Shown: positions 11,538 through 23,056 of the stretch, in pieces
Position numbering within the stretch: the stretch's first letter is position 1
Layout of the letters: the number at the start of each line of letters is the position of its first letter
Position numbers and translations under genes: made by a program
Origin: Tetmemena sp. SeJ-2015
Taxonomy: Eukaryota; Ciliophora; Spirotrichea; Sporadotrichida; Oxytrichidae
Reading direction: 5' to 3'
NCBI GenBank assembly: GCA_027382625.1
Contig: JAJKFJ010022276.1
Span: 1 to 64,000, forward strand
Length of the DNA stretch: 64,000 nt
The notes under the pieces: model-generated
What the model was told of the DNA's origin: nothing
The model's input: only the letters and a program-made list of their open reading frames with translations
Databases searched by the model: none

Positions 11538-13939
11538 AAAAAGTTGTGTAAAATTAATTTTCTTTTTTTAAATTTTTTTAAATAATCATCAAGGAAATTA
11601 CTAAAAAAATAACAAACATGTCCATCCTATCTCATTTTCTTTTGACCCCTAAGGAAATGGTTTGGTAGTCCCCTTACCCAGTAAAATACCCCCAGTTTTT
11701 CGGGCATCAACTCCATCGAAAAATTTTGAGAGTGCCAGCGCGCACTTTTATTTCCGCATTTAAAAAGTTGTTTGCAGATGAGAAATTAAAGGAGTTGCAG
11801 CTGTTTTTTTCATCGCACTTTTAAGTTTCAAGATGTTACATCAATTATTTGGGTTGATCCCCAAACCTTTTTCCCCCTAAACGCACTTCAGTTTGGAGTA
11901 GCGGCGGAAAATCTTCCCTAGATAGTTTTCCCCTTTTCTCAAGAAAACTTTTCCGTAGACTGTAGCAACTCCCATCGTTGAAAAGGGAAAAACGTCAAAA
12001 TGTGAATCGAGTGAAGCGCGTTATAGACCTTTACTAAGCCATTTTAAATTTTAATAATTTAAATATATTTACGACTAGCTGGGTTTTAGGGGTTAGAGGG
12101 AGGGAAAAAGCGTGAAATTTTTATGTCCCGACGAAGCTGTGTTCCCCACAAAAAACACCTTCAAAAAGGGAAAGTTGGGACAAAAAGCACGATAACTTTG
12201 AAGTTTACGGTGGGAAAAAAAATAATGTGCTTTTTAAATTGCAGGAATCAGCGAAAACCAGGTTAGAAGCTTATGTCCTTCCCTCCTCGCCCATCAAGGG
12301 GAGCAGTATGTTGCGTTCCTTAAGAAGCTCAAAAAAGAAAAATGGGGTTTTTTATTTGCAACCCCTTTAGCGTACACAAAACAAAAGGAAACGAAAAAAG
12401 GCTACGCTGGTTTTTAAAAAATCACTCCTGTTTTTAATGTTCCAAAACCCCCAGAGTTCAACGGGATTTAGTTTTACTGTGGAAATTAGTTAAGGGGCAC
12501 TATAAAAAGCTGTCACTCTATCATTGGAATTTCAAAAATTAGCTATTTGATAAAAGAGGATTTTTAAAAAGTGAGTGTTGGGAAGAAAGGGAAAAAGAGA
12601 AAACAAAGTTATTTTGCGAGATTAAGGTAGAGTGAAAATTTAGGAAAAATTTTTTAAGCTTAACTTAATGCCGACTTTAAAAAACTTTTGCTTTTTCTGG
12701 GAAGAAGGGGGTTTTTTAAGAGGTTCCTTTTTCTCTTCTTGTTGGGCCAGATGGGCCTAGCTTCCTTCTTCGAACCTTTCTCCCGCATCAAAGTGATTTT
12801 CCCTCGTCCCTAAGTTTTTATAGTGATTTCCCCTTGCTCACCTCGATGCTTGTATTTTTCTTCCCTGCTCTGAATACCCTTTTCTCTCTCCTTCCCTTAA
12901 TTTGGTTTCCGTGCCAGGTTTTCTACAACATTAAACTCTAAAATTTACTAGAGAAGTAGGGATCTTTTGAAGCTGCTCAAACCCTTCGTCGCTGATAACT
13001 ATTCCCTTTTTCTTTGGGCGTTCCCTCTACTTAGAATCTTTTCCTGTGTGGATTTTTCAATGATCTCTTTGAGGTACTCTGGACGTAAAGTAGCAAGGAC
13101 GCCCAAAAAAGAACCTTTTTTTGGCCCAAATTGTTTGAGAGTTTTTCCCTTTTTAGGAAGGGGAAAAGAAAAACCCCCGGTCTCCCCTCGAATTGCCATA
13201 CATATTAGGACTGAGTCAGGAAAATTTGGGGATCTCCATATGGAATAAATTGTTTTGAAGAGTTTTCTTCTCATCACAAAAAATTGCTTTGGGGAACGAG
13301 ATCTTTGTTCCATACATTGTCGGAAGGAACAAACCAACTTATATTATAGGCTTGGCTGCTTTAGACATCTTTTTATAATAGTTCTGATAATTAATATAAT
13401 TAAATTAATACTTAAACGTTACCTAAAAGTGTTTTACCAAACCAATGTTTTTCGCAGAGATCTTAAGCCTGTAAAGTCAACTGCCCATTTTTGCTTCCTG
13501 TTTATTTCCTTTCTATTTTCCATTAATTTGTTATTCAATATAAATACTCCATATGAATTAGCTGCTTAAAAACAACCATCGAGTTTTACTGGTCTATTTT
13601 TTCATAAATCAAAAAAAATATTTTAAGAAGTGGAACCAATTTTATAAAATAAATGGCATACAAATATTGGGTCACGCTGACGTTTTACATTTCACCAGTT
13701 TAATAATATTTATTAATTGAAAATGAGTGCTTTATTTATGTTATTTGATTATCTTTGGGAGGCAATATTGTTAAATAAATTTTTTAGTTTTTAATCATAA
13801 TTATATTAATTAAAAATTATTATATTTTAATAATTAAATTTAAATGTTTAAATTAAATAAATTAATTAATTAACTAGCTAATTTTTTATTTTTTTAAAGA
13901 ATATAGAGCATAGCTCGAAAGTAAAACTATAAATAGACC
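11538..13939. other. homopolymer-rich non-coding island
   Basis: From about 11640 to 13340 the DNA is visibly richer in G/C and full of runs of 4-7 identical bases (CCCC, GGGG, AAAAAA, TTTTTT), unlike its neighbours. The longest readings (12967-13248 plus and 12999-13337 minus) overlap on opposite strands and show no protein character. No terminal inverted repeats or gene are recognised. From 13350 to 13939 it reverts to AT-rich spacer. Possible nature: insertion of foreign or repetitive DNA between the two related transmembrane-gene copies, to be eliminated from the macronucleus. Confidence 0.5.
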
Positions 13940-15798
13940 ATGCAGAACAATTCAGATCAATCTCAACGTCCACCGATTTAAACAGTTGCTTCAACAGCTT
14001 AAATTGCATCTTCAAAGCCTGTGACTGCTTCAAATTCCGGTGGGAGTTGTCAAAGTAAATCTGATTCAATTATTTTTAGCTAGAGCAACTAGAATTTAGC
14101 AAAGAACGATGATTCAGCTGGCCAAACTGGTGTTTCAAAACCCACAAATGCTCAAGAGAAAAATTCTGCCTAACCATTAGCATCCGCCTAGAAAAAAGAT
14201 TTTCACTAGACATATGGAGTAGACAAGAACTTCCTTGAGTATATGAGAAAAATGTAGGAAATTAGGAAATTCGGAGGCTCAGCTCGAATATTATAAACTT
14301 TGTGGCGACAAAAGAGTTTTCAGCTAAATTGGCGATGATAATTTCCTACTCTAGAGTTAAGTAGAGTAAACTAAAAGGCTATGCTCGCAAGCAAGCGAAG
14401 TGTAGCATCCCCCTTTGCAGCAGCCTCAGATGAAGAACTTAAATCCTATCAAGGAGAAGCTTTCAGAGGAAGACCAATGCAACTCTGTTAAGATGCGAGA
14501 GGCTAAAGAATAATCGAAGGAAGACTTGAAAGATCTGAAGTTAAAATAATAAATAAGGTATTTTTAATAATTAAATGAAGTTGACTAAGAGCGGGAAAAA
14601 AATTGCTTCCTACCAAGATGACTTTGATGAAAGATTTTAAGATGAAGAAGAAGAAGACTAAAATTAAATCTGTTTTTAGCCATAGGATATTAATTATCAT
14701 ATAGTTTAGGAGCCATAACCTTCTCACAATCAGCAAGATAGCACTTCAGAACAAACTTCTGCAAGTAAAGGTCAACCTGCTCAAAAAATTCTCAATTAAG
14801 AGGTTACACAAAAAAGAAGGTAAAATGGCTCTAAAATTCCTGTTTGCAGCAACTAAATAGGCAAGAAACTTATTGGGGGAACTCAAAAGTCAGCTTCAAA
14901 CACAAATGAGTAGCTCAATTCCTTCACTCTACCTCAGTCAAATGTCCAGGCTCAAGTTGATTCTTATGAATAAATTTCATTTTTATATTAGGCAAAGAAA
15001 GCTTTTGTAGATGGTAGAGGCAAACCAGCTTCATCGCAATTAGGCATCAAAAACCAAAGATAGAAAATGCAAAATGAGGTTGATTTTATACCAGATTGTC
15101 AGCAAGATAATGCTAGTGAGTCTCAGTAGAAAATGAAAAACTAAAAGTCAAATCAGTCTGCGGAAGAATTTTATATTTAGAAGGAACTCTTAGATCAAGA
15201 TGGCGAAAGGAATTCAGGATTTTCAGATGAAGAACAGAAAGAGGACTAACTAAATCATAATGGATAATCGATTGCATTGAATCAAGATGAGATAGATATG
15301 GGGCAAGACATGCAACTCTAACAACAAGAAAGAAGGGTTTTTCGAGAAAGATAAAGACCTGATTTTCGAGATTATGATACTTCCAGAGCCTAAGAGTTCC
15401 TAGTTACCCTCAAGATTGAGGAAACTAAAACAGCTAATATGCATGAGCATGCATAAAAAATGGCTATTTATTAAGAGTACTCTGCTAGAAGTCAGTCTTT
15501 TAAGAAAAAGCAGCCTCGAGAAAATCTTGAAGTGTTGGAGGAAGCAATAAAGGATTTGAAAAGCATCCATAACAAGATAATCCAAGATAGTTAGATTTAT
15601 GAGGCTGCTTATTCCAAGATGAAAGTCTTCTCTGGATATGTCTAGAAAGATCTCTTAGAACAAGAGAGTGGAGAGCATCACAATGCGCAATTTGAGAGAG
15701 AAACCAAAGTCATATTTGCCTCTAGAGCATCTTAGTCTCAAAAATTAAAAACTACGCACACATAAAGCGTGATCAAAAGACTAATTAAAAATCGATGA
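13940..15798 (+). CDS. hypothetical Gln/Ser/Asn-rich protein
   Basis: ATG 13940 (MQNNSDQSQRPPIQTVAS) to TGA 15796-15798. The first block reaches EYMRKMQEIRKFGGSARI near 14290. IES material with TGA follows to about 14400, then a short block (QQPQMKNLNPIKEKLSEED). From about 14590 a long block runs uninterrupted to the end (SGKKIASYQDDFDERFQDEE to SVIKRLIKNR). The last ~120 residues are charged and helical, with a possible coiled coil around ENLEVLEEAIKDLKSIHNK. No membrane segment or known domain. Because it lies between the two transmembrane-gene repeats it may be a nested locus. Strand and ends are well supported; the role is unknown. Confidence 0.65.
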
Positions 15799-16500
15799 AT
15801 CTATCCTAAACCTATTTATGAATCTCAAGCAAATTATTAAACCTTAAAATATTTGTTAATGAAGAAAATAAATTCAACTCTTTAAAAAGCATATTAAAAT
15901 TCTTAATATAACCTTAAAACTTAGCTTAATCTAATTAATCATTTAATTGACTGTTATTTTTTAGAATTTATAAGTTTAAGTGCTACACCCCCCCTTCTTT
16001 ATTATAAAATTAATCTTTAAAGATTTCTCTAATGACTATTTTAGAGAGCTTCTTAAAATATAATAAAAAACAAGGAAATGCTTTATCTATTTACTTTTTA
16101 TCTTTTTTAGAAGAGTTTAAACTAAATTTTAATTTTAAATCCATCAAAAAAATTATCATATTTTGGAATTTAAAAATGAATTTATTAATATCTATAGACT
16201 ATCAACTAATATGTCGACTTATAGGTTTATGAGTAACAATAGTGAACACCTTTAGAAGTGAAATTTATTAAAATATTAAATATTATAGGTTGATTTTAAA
16301 AATTAGAAATAAAAACACAACTCGTATGGTATTGCTAGTTAGACCCCTCTCCAAATTGCCTGAATTAAATAATTTACAGATTTATAAGCTCTAGAGTGTA
16401 ATAGAATGTAGTTTAAATTAAAAATTCATGACCACCAAAGGTAATGCCTTCTTTAAAACTCTATATATCATGATCTCCACTTAAAATACTAGTCAGAGAC
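15799..16500. other. AT-rich intergenic
   Basis: No convincing gene. The plus-strand reading at 16032-16232 lacks coding character. A C8 tract sits near 15990. Confidence 0.4.
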
Positions 16501-17560
16501 ATGCTATCTTTACATTCTCCTTCATAAATATCTCCATCTACTTAAATATCCAGCCCTGAACCCAATAGCAGCCGATGTCAGTACCTTAATGTGCCCCATA
16601 GTCCGGGAGGTGCCTCTAGACAAAAAGAAGTTTTCTATGAATAGCAGCGTGTTTTGTGAAGAAAGCCTAGTGGAGATGTGAAGAGCAGAGTTAGTGATCA
16701 GAGCAAAAAGAATACTAGCTCGATTTCACAATCCTGCTCTGCAGAGGCTACATGCCGTCAAGAGGTAAGCTCTAAGGTATCATAGAAGACTACAAATCTT
16801 AGCTCAGGATATTTGCATATGATGTGTTGAACTCTGTTGAGAGGCTTTCGATATTCTACATTTCACTAAGGACAAAGATTCAAGGAATGCACATGCGAGT
16901 TACAAGAGTAGCCATATTTCCCATGTTGATTCCATCTTTGATGACGTGATTCTGTTATTACTTAGCCAAAGATCGAATAGAAGCACGATAGGGCTTGAAG
17001 ATGGTCTCGTCTAAATAAATTATGCAAACATTCTCTCTAGCTAGACACAGGATCTTTCTGTAATCTTAAGGTAATGTCCTCAATATCTGCTCCTGCTTCC
17101 ACATACTCAAACTGAACTCGCTTCTCGCGACTTTAAGCTTGACCACGTGAGCGTCATAGAACTTTCTTAGAGTGCTCTTAGCCAATTTTCGATCAAGGAA
17201 CTAGCGATAGAGCTATAGACATCTCTATAAAATGGAGAGATGTCTATAGATTTGAATAGCGTGGCTCTTAATGAGTAGCAGAGGTGCTCGAAACTCCGGG
17301 ATCGGCTAGCAAAAGCTTCTAAATCTTGCATTTTATCATGATGAGAGCTCTGTTGCACATTCATTATATAGTGAAAAACTCCTTCGACTGTGTCTTCCTA
17401 GATTTTTAAGTAGATGAAATAGACCAGGCCGTCTGCAGTTGAAGTCAATGCTCGAAATCTCAAAAGTGTTAATGTTTAGGCTATATCCTCTGTTTTGCTA
17501 TCTTCTTCATATTCATATATTAATGAAACTTTTAAAAAACGATAAAAAAATTTATCCTAT
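16501..17560 (+). CDS. hypothetical Ser-rich protein, strand somewhat uncertain
   Basis: ATG 16501 starts MLSLHSPSQISPSTQISSPE. Following blocks read GASRQKEVFYEQQRV, DQSKKNTSSISQSCSAEA, then a ~160-codon uninterrupted block (KDSRNAHASYKSSHISHV to DRLAKASKSCIL, about 16855-17338) and, in another frame, QTRPSAVEVNARNLKSVN to about 17550. Frame changes imply IESs near 16640, 16830 and 17345. The minus strand is also partly open (17167-17364), but those minus readings change frame and do not connect, so I prefer plus. Its 3' end abuts the degraded transmembrane-gene copy, so the true C-terminus may be the Ser/Lys-rich block at 18.7-19.2 kb. Function unknown. Confidence 0.45.
17213..17249. repeat. 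perfect 14-bp inverted repeat, 9-nt loop
   Basis: CTATAGACATCTCT (17213-17226) and its exact reverse complement (17236-17249) flank a 9-nt spacer, inside the open reading region of the Ser-rich gene. Confidence 0.85.
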
Positions 17561-17579
17561 ATCTTAATTTATCTTCCTT

Positions 17580-18735
17580 TATTAGACACCCAAAATCAAA
17601 AAGGCAAACTATGATAATGAGTTTGAGTCTCATAAGTTTAATTAGTTTTCTCTCAAAAGGACTTAAGAAAGGCCACTCGATTCCTCTAGATTTAGCCGCA
17701 AAGTATTTAGAACTTTCATTTATCCTCCAAGCAGGTTACTCTCAATAGTAAAGGCAAACAGAGCAGCAATTTACATGCCTTAATATTTGCATAGAATAAC
17801 TTGCCATTTAAATTAAATGATATCCAAATCTGCAATCTGGATCCCTCCCCTAGAGTAAAAAAGAAATCTAAAAGCAGATTCTCTAGCTCTCAAGGATATA
17901 TATATTTCTCTTTTAATTTGGATTGAAGACTCATAATTCAGAGGAAGATAGGAAGCAAGCTTCTGCAAATGCGGATGAGATACTCTCCGAAAGCGATTCT
18001 ACTTCTCCATTCGAGATTACTTCTACTACATCGTCAAGTGCTTCAACCTCAAAAACTTAGACAGTCAGTCAGATCTAAACTACTGCGAGGGACTAGAATT
18101 CCTTCAACACTCATGAACAACTACAGATTTAAAAATTAACCCAATATTTTCAAATATTAAATTTGCTTTGTCTCAAGAAAGACTGCAAGAGGATTTAGAT
18201 GTGGTTGAGATCTTACAAATATAAATCCCTCTATATTTTTATGATCCTGAGGAAGATAAAAATGCTAGAGACAATCATAGACTCGTTTTACCTTCCGATA
18301 GAGAGAATATTATTTTATGAATAGTTTCTTTTTAAATGGCTCTGCTGTATTAGAAGTCGAAGCTTTTGGAGCCAGATTAGGATTAAAGGACTTACTTCAA
18401 AAGCCTTTGAAAAAGAGCTAAAGTAAAATTTAAGAGGAACGCGATGAGAAACTCTCATTAGATGACTAGCTAATTAAAAAGCTGGAGAGAGAAGAAGAGT
18501 AGGAGGGAAATAGAAATTTCATACTCAATTAGCAGCTGGAATACCTCAAGAGGAAAAACTGCAGATTAAATCTCCTTCAAGGAATAACAAATCACAATCT
18601 TAGTAAAGATAATCACATCTATTCTTAAGTTAACATTAATTTATTCCTTGATGACTAAGCCTAAGCTCTAAGTAGAAGAAATCTATTCTCCCTTTGAAAA
18701 CTAAAGAGGAGAGATGGAATTGGATCAAATCAACT
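17580..18735 (+). pseudogene. long direct repeat, copy 2: decayed middle of the transmembrane-protein gene
   Basis: Matches 10303-11495 in order and orientation. Relative to copy 1 it has several frame-disturbing changes. Single extra bases occur around 17780-17800, where copy 1 reads VAIQCLNIVKNNLPF, and two extra bases near 18383, where copy 1 reads EPDQDQDLLQKP. A deletion near 17650-17680 removes part of the Thr/Leu stretch. The N-terminal half of the gene (FDVFG motif, first membrane helix, Cys loop) is absent here. Some parts remain well conserved, including the IES with pointer TAAGT near 18625 and the block around VEEIYSPFENQRGEM. Confidence 0.7.
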
Positions 18736-19183
18736 TAAACATAGGCATTAATACGGGCTCAGCCACTGCAAGTCTCAGAAATAGTCCGAAGGAATTTTTC
18801 ATTAAATTCTCTTTAACTTTTCTTATTGTGAATTCCAGGACAGCCCAAATGTAACTCCTCAGTAGATTGAAGGTAGCAACAGTCACTCAGATTAAGATCT
18901 AGATGCTACGAAAAGAGTGATGATAGATAATTCTCTTGCTTCTTTTTTAAATAATTTTTTTTTAAATTCTACAAATCTCCTAGAGGTGAAGAGCTACCGG
19001 AGACCTAAAATAAATAAATACAACCAGGATAGCTCTTCTAGCTCACCTAAGTTGCCTTATCTAATTCAGACTTCTAGTTAAGGAGAGTAATCTAGTCGCA
19101 AAAAGAAGAGGTCAAGCTCTAAAAGACTCCACAGGCATCCTAATTAAGTTTCTTCCAAAGGATTAAGAGAATCTAATTTATGA
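18670..19183 (+). CDS. Ser/Lys-rich C-terminal coding segments
   Basis: Directly downstream of the decayed repeat the frame continues through EMELDQINLNIGINTGSA and RNSPK. After an insert with pointer AGGA (near 18810 and 18838) it goes on into DSPNVTPQQIEGSNSHSDQ, then SSSSSPKLPYLIQTSSQ, a basic run RKKKRSSSKRLHRH, and TGA 19181-19183. These segments have no counterpart after copy 1, so they are either the true 3' end of the transmembrane gene, of its duplicate, or of the Ser-rich gene at 16501. Confidence 0.55.
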
Positions 19184-19711
19184 TTATAGGAAGCAAGTTA
19201 TCAATTTTAAGCTCGTGATATCAAATTTATTTAAAAAGACAATTAATTAGTTCAAAGATAAATCTAAAATTATTTGGTTCTTTGATTAACACTAATGATA
19301 TAGATCAATAGGTATATCTTTAAATATTTAGTAAAGTGACTTCGAGTACTATAGAAATTATAGCAAATGAGAGATTCAATCAATTTTTGGATGGTATATA
19401 AATAGAAAATGCTCTTTTTTATTGATATTTTGAAGGGAGTGTAGCTTTAGCTACATAAATTATTTCTAAAGATGAAATTAAACTATTAATTTCGTGATTT
19501 ATCTATTCAAATTATAATTTTTGTTAATCGTCAATTTAAATAAATTAAACTGCGTCCCTTACTTATGATCTCAAAGTAAAATATTTCATTGGAATTAAGT
19601 TGAAATAAAGGTAGAATTATTGTTGTCGTTCTTCTTTTAATCAATAAATTAAGGCTATAAAGCTTGTAGAATACAAATTTGAAAGAGATGTCCAAGTTTT
19701 TCTCAAAGAAC
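19184..19711. other. AT-rich intergenic
   Basis: Spacer between a plus-strand stop and a minus-strand stop. Nothing recognised. Confidence 0.4.
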
Positions 19712-21362
19712 TCACGACATATCTAATTAGTTATTATTACCACACTCGAACTTTATTTGACCATCAAGTGAGTTTGAAAGATAAAACCTCATTTGATCAG
19801 CCACTTCATCTGCAAGTCTAAAGGTTTCCTAATTCTTAAGCTTTGAAGAATTCATCAAGTCTTCGACTATGTCGAGTTTTTCCTCAAGAGAAGTAATGTT
19901 CGGGCCTCTAATGACCCGAAGCAGATTTATCTCTAGCTGCTTGCAAGTTCCCAAAATCATGTTGATCAAATCTAAGCTGTCAGAGAGCAAAAGAGCTGAG
20001 CAGAAATTGTGATCCCTTAGATTCTTGAACAAATGCTCAAGGACGCTAGAACTTTGCAAAAACTCAACAACCAAGGATTCCTCCATGCCTCTCAGCATGT
20101 GAATAGCTGAAAGAGTCTTTAAGCAAATCCTCAGAGAGAGGCGACTTATTTTAGAGTTCTTGCTGTTCATCATTATCCCAATCAAAGACATTAGGTTTTA
20201 ATCGTGGATCATACATTAGAATAAATATAGTTGAGGATATAAAAGAGCAACATTATTGCTTAAATAAGGAGTAATCGAAATTATGATCTTTAAAATTCTC
20301 CGTTTAAATTTGTAATTCTTCACATAATTTCACTAACAATAGATATAGTCGAAGCGTTAGAATCTTCCCGAGAACTATATCAGCTTATTTATGAGCTTGA
20401 GGAATCTCATGTTAAGGACATCATTGGGCTTTTGAGGAGAGAATCTTTGCAGCCAGCAGGCTCCAATCTTTTTGAAGATGCCCTCCTAATGGAAAACATG
20501 CAAGAAGTCCATCTGTAGCTTCTTATAACTTTGAATCCTCTTTACATACTTATAGAAAAGTACTAAGACGTCTGAGAGCTCAGATGTTACTCAATTCCTC
20601 CAGTCTTCCAATATTCATGAGAGGCATTTGCAGAAGGGGCTTGAAGTCATTGAAATAGCGAAAGACATCAATATCAGGAATCAAAGCAAGGTTTCCCCCT
20701 AGTATAGACTAGGTATATTCCTAGCTCTATGTGTCCTTACTGATTAAAGCTACAAGCTTATCTTGTGTCAAAAACTTCACAGCAACACACAGCTAAACTC
20801 AAACAGCATAAATATTCCTTTGACTATTCTTAACATGATTTAGTGGATAAGACGCTAGGAATCAATCTTATCGAAATTCTGCAACTCATCTGTAAAGTGA
20901 ATCAACCTGTCGAGTAGCCAAAGAGAGTTAGGGAATAGCTTCTTATTTTGATCAACTGCAATACAAGAAGTCTCGTTGATTTTGCTCTAGTCAGCATTGA
21001 GCATGAAGTCTAGTGATTTATGAAGGAGGTGGAGAAAGTCTGTAATGGCAACCAAGTCATAGGACTGTATCACTTTGATCAGGTCCTAATTTACAAGATT
21101 ACCGTAAAGTAGGATAATCTCTCCAGCTAAGACGAAGAAATCCTGGGTCATATCCATGGGAGATGCATTTAGCTGCTGATAGAGTGAGGTTGAAATGAGT
21201 GCAAGCTCTTGTAGAATCTTCCAAGAGTCCACTAAGTATTGCTCATTAGAAAATAAAGATCGTATTGTCGGCTGTTGAGATTCCAAAAAGTTGTCCTTAC
21301 TAATATCCTGATTGAGAGAGTCTATAAAATTTATTCGGACTGGAGTGATTAATCTTACTAAA
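19712..21362 (-). CDS. scrambled gene: helical-repeat protein, minus-strand MDSs
   Basis: This is the C-terminal part of a large, Leu-rich, all-helical protein (HEAT/ARM-like by appearance). It enters at pointer CTAAA (21358-21362) reading VRLITPVRINFIDSL and passes through SLFSNEQYLVDSWKILQEL, ITDFLHLLHKSLDFML, LISKDT, DIDVFRYFNDFKPLLQ, FYKYVKRIQSYKKLQ, and the block at 20191-19829 (EESLVVEFLQSSSVLEHL). It ends at TGA 19712-19714. A 5-bp pointer GCTGT near 20800 joins IVKGIFML to CVAVKFLTQD; other breaks lie near 20600 and 20200-20340. The preceding part of the protein is encoded on the opposite strand (21363-21953). The family is unknown; importin/exportin-like or other ARM proteins are possible. 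Confidence 0.65.
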
Positions 21363-21953
21363 AGGTAACCATCAACAATCGAAGTATTTTGCCTGACGAC
21401 TTAAACGCATATGTCTATCATAGAGTTCTAAAGTTTAAGACCGACATCATAGTCCTGAGATGTCTAACAGGATTTAACCAATCAACTCTAAACTTTAGTA
21501 AATCGCTTATCTGTCCGAAAACTGTGAAGTGGAAAGAAAATCTCGCAAAGATTGCCTATCTCTTCTTCCAAACTCTATAAAAGTATGATGAAAAAATGAA
21601 GCTGATATACATCACTTGTCACATTTTGCCGATTCTGTTAAAGCACTTAGATTATAATAATTTAAAAATGATTGGAGTAGAATCTTAGAATGTGGTAGCT
21701 GATGATGGTAAATTATTCAAAGTCACTTAGGATACTTTTTAAGACTGTTGCTCACCACAAGTAGTCATTGATAATTTTTGCAGTTGTCTGAGCTTGTTGA
21801 GCTTTGAATCTCGATTTTTCCTCCTGAGACTAACCATAAATATCTCCTTCTTCATGAATAAAGACTCTTCTTATTTGGGAATCTCAGCAAAGTTGAAAGG
21901 GAGCTCCTACTTATACACTTGCCTGAATAGGGTTTTGCTGCATTTGACTTTAG
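21363..21953 (+). CDS. scrambled gene: inverted MDS of the helical-repeat protein
   Basis: Plus-strand block reading LPDDLNAYVYHRVLKFKTD, then KWKENLAKIAYLFFQTLQK, then VVIDNFCSCLSLLSFESRF, then TCLNRVLLHLTL, ending at pointer TTTAG (21949-21953). The same 5 bp, inverted (CTAAA at 21358-21362), begins the minus-strand block in the same codon phase. Joining them gives LLHLTLVRLITPVRINF without a break. The block is therefore an MDS that must be inverted during macronuclear development. No start Met is found in it, so at least one earlier MDS with the N-terminus lies elsewhere. A weak candidate is a minus-strand reading starting MNKIWLLTLL near 22045. Confidence 0.65.
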
Positions 21954-23056
21954 CTTGAAAGATGAATGAGAGTTGTAGATGACTTAGTCTAATGTAAAAG
22001 AGTCAGCAACCATATTTTATTCATTAAGGAACAACATTTGAGGGAGGTATGAGAGAAACTTTCTCTGTACTTACTTTTATTAAATAAATTAAAAAATCTT
22101 TGCTAAGGAGTCTTGTATTATACAATTATAAAATATATTTGGAAGCATGTTATAATAAGCTGATATAAATTTATTTATTAATAGGAATTAGAAGCAAAGG
22201 GAGTTTGTTTCAAGTTATTGGAGACCGCATTCATTATATTTATCAAAATATTGATAGTAAATTTTATCATTCAATTTTAAAATTAAAATAAAAGGTTTAA
22301 AATTATTTAGTTTATATTATTGGGAAAAAATTAAAATTTTTATTAAGATTTGTTAAAATTGCACAAATGCGTTCATCATCATTATTTAAATTTTAAATAT
22401 TAACAAAGAATATTCCCAGAATTATTAGTCTAGCTTGTTTATGCTCTAAACTATAATCTTCAAATGATGCACTGTAATTAATGCTTAGGATATAATTCCT
22501 CTCCTTATTTCATTTTAGCTTTTTCAAATTTCTGGAGTAAAATATTTATAAAGAAAGATGTTAAAAAAGCTCTTTATTTATAAAAAATTTTTGATCTTAT
22601 AAAGTTTTAAAAAAAATTTTTCTTCCTCTATTTTTAATTCAAATATAATAAAAAAAAAGCTGCTGTGTTGCTTTCATCAAAAATTATATCCTGTTTCTAA
22701 AAATTAAAATTAAAAAAAAAATTCTAAGATTAAAAATTTAAAAAGTCTATTAAAAATTCAACAAATTTATAGTTAAAAAAAACTATATTTTAAAAAAGGA
22801 TTATTCGATATAGAAATTTTTTTAGAATCCTATAAAAATAAAAATATCTTTTTTAATTTATTTTGAACATTAAATTTAAATCTTACCTAAGACACTCTTT
22901 ATATTTAAATCCATTTTTAGTATTTATTTAAACTATTTATAATCCTTTAATGAGTTATAATTTGATAAATTAATTTTGAAGCATTTTCTTTAAATAAAGA
23001 AAAGATATGATGGCATAGAAAATACAGGAATTTATAAACAAATATGCTTACTTCTC
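21954..23056. other. very AT-rich spacer
   Basis: Long A/T runs, especially 22100-22960. No coding segments found except a possible short MDS near 21970-22050. Presumed germline-limited DNA. Confidence 0.45.

Noticed and set aside
12967..13337. Two overlapping standard-code readings on opposite strands (93 and 112 codons)
   Set aside because: They lie in the homopolymer-rich island, overlap each other almost fully, and contain repeated Pro/Gly/Phe/Lys runs caused by homopolymers. No protein-like pattern.
17167..17364. Minus-strand 65-codon reading and a second minus reading containing LDETIF, briefly taken for a transposase
   Set aside because: The two minus readings are in different frames and do not connect, whereas the plus strand keeps one frame for about 160 codons and starts from a good ATG.
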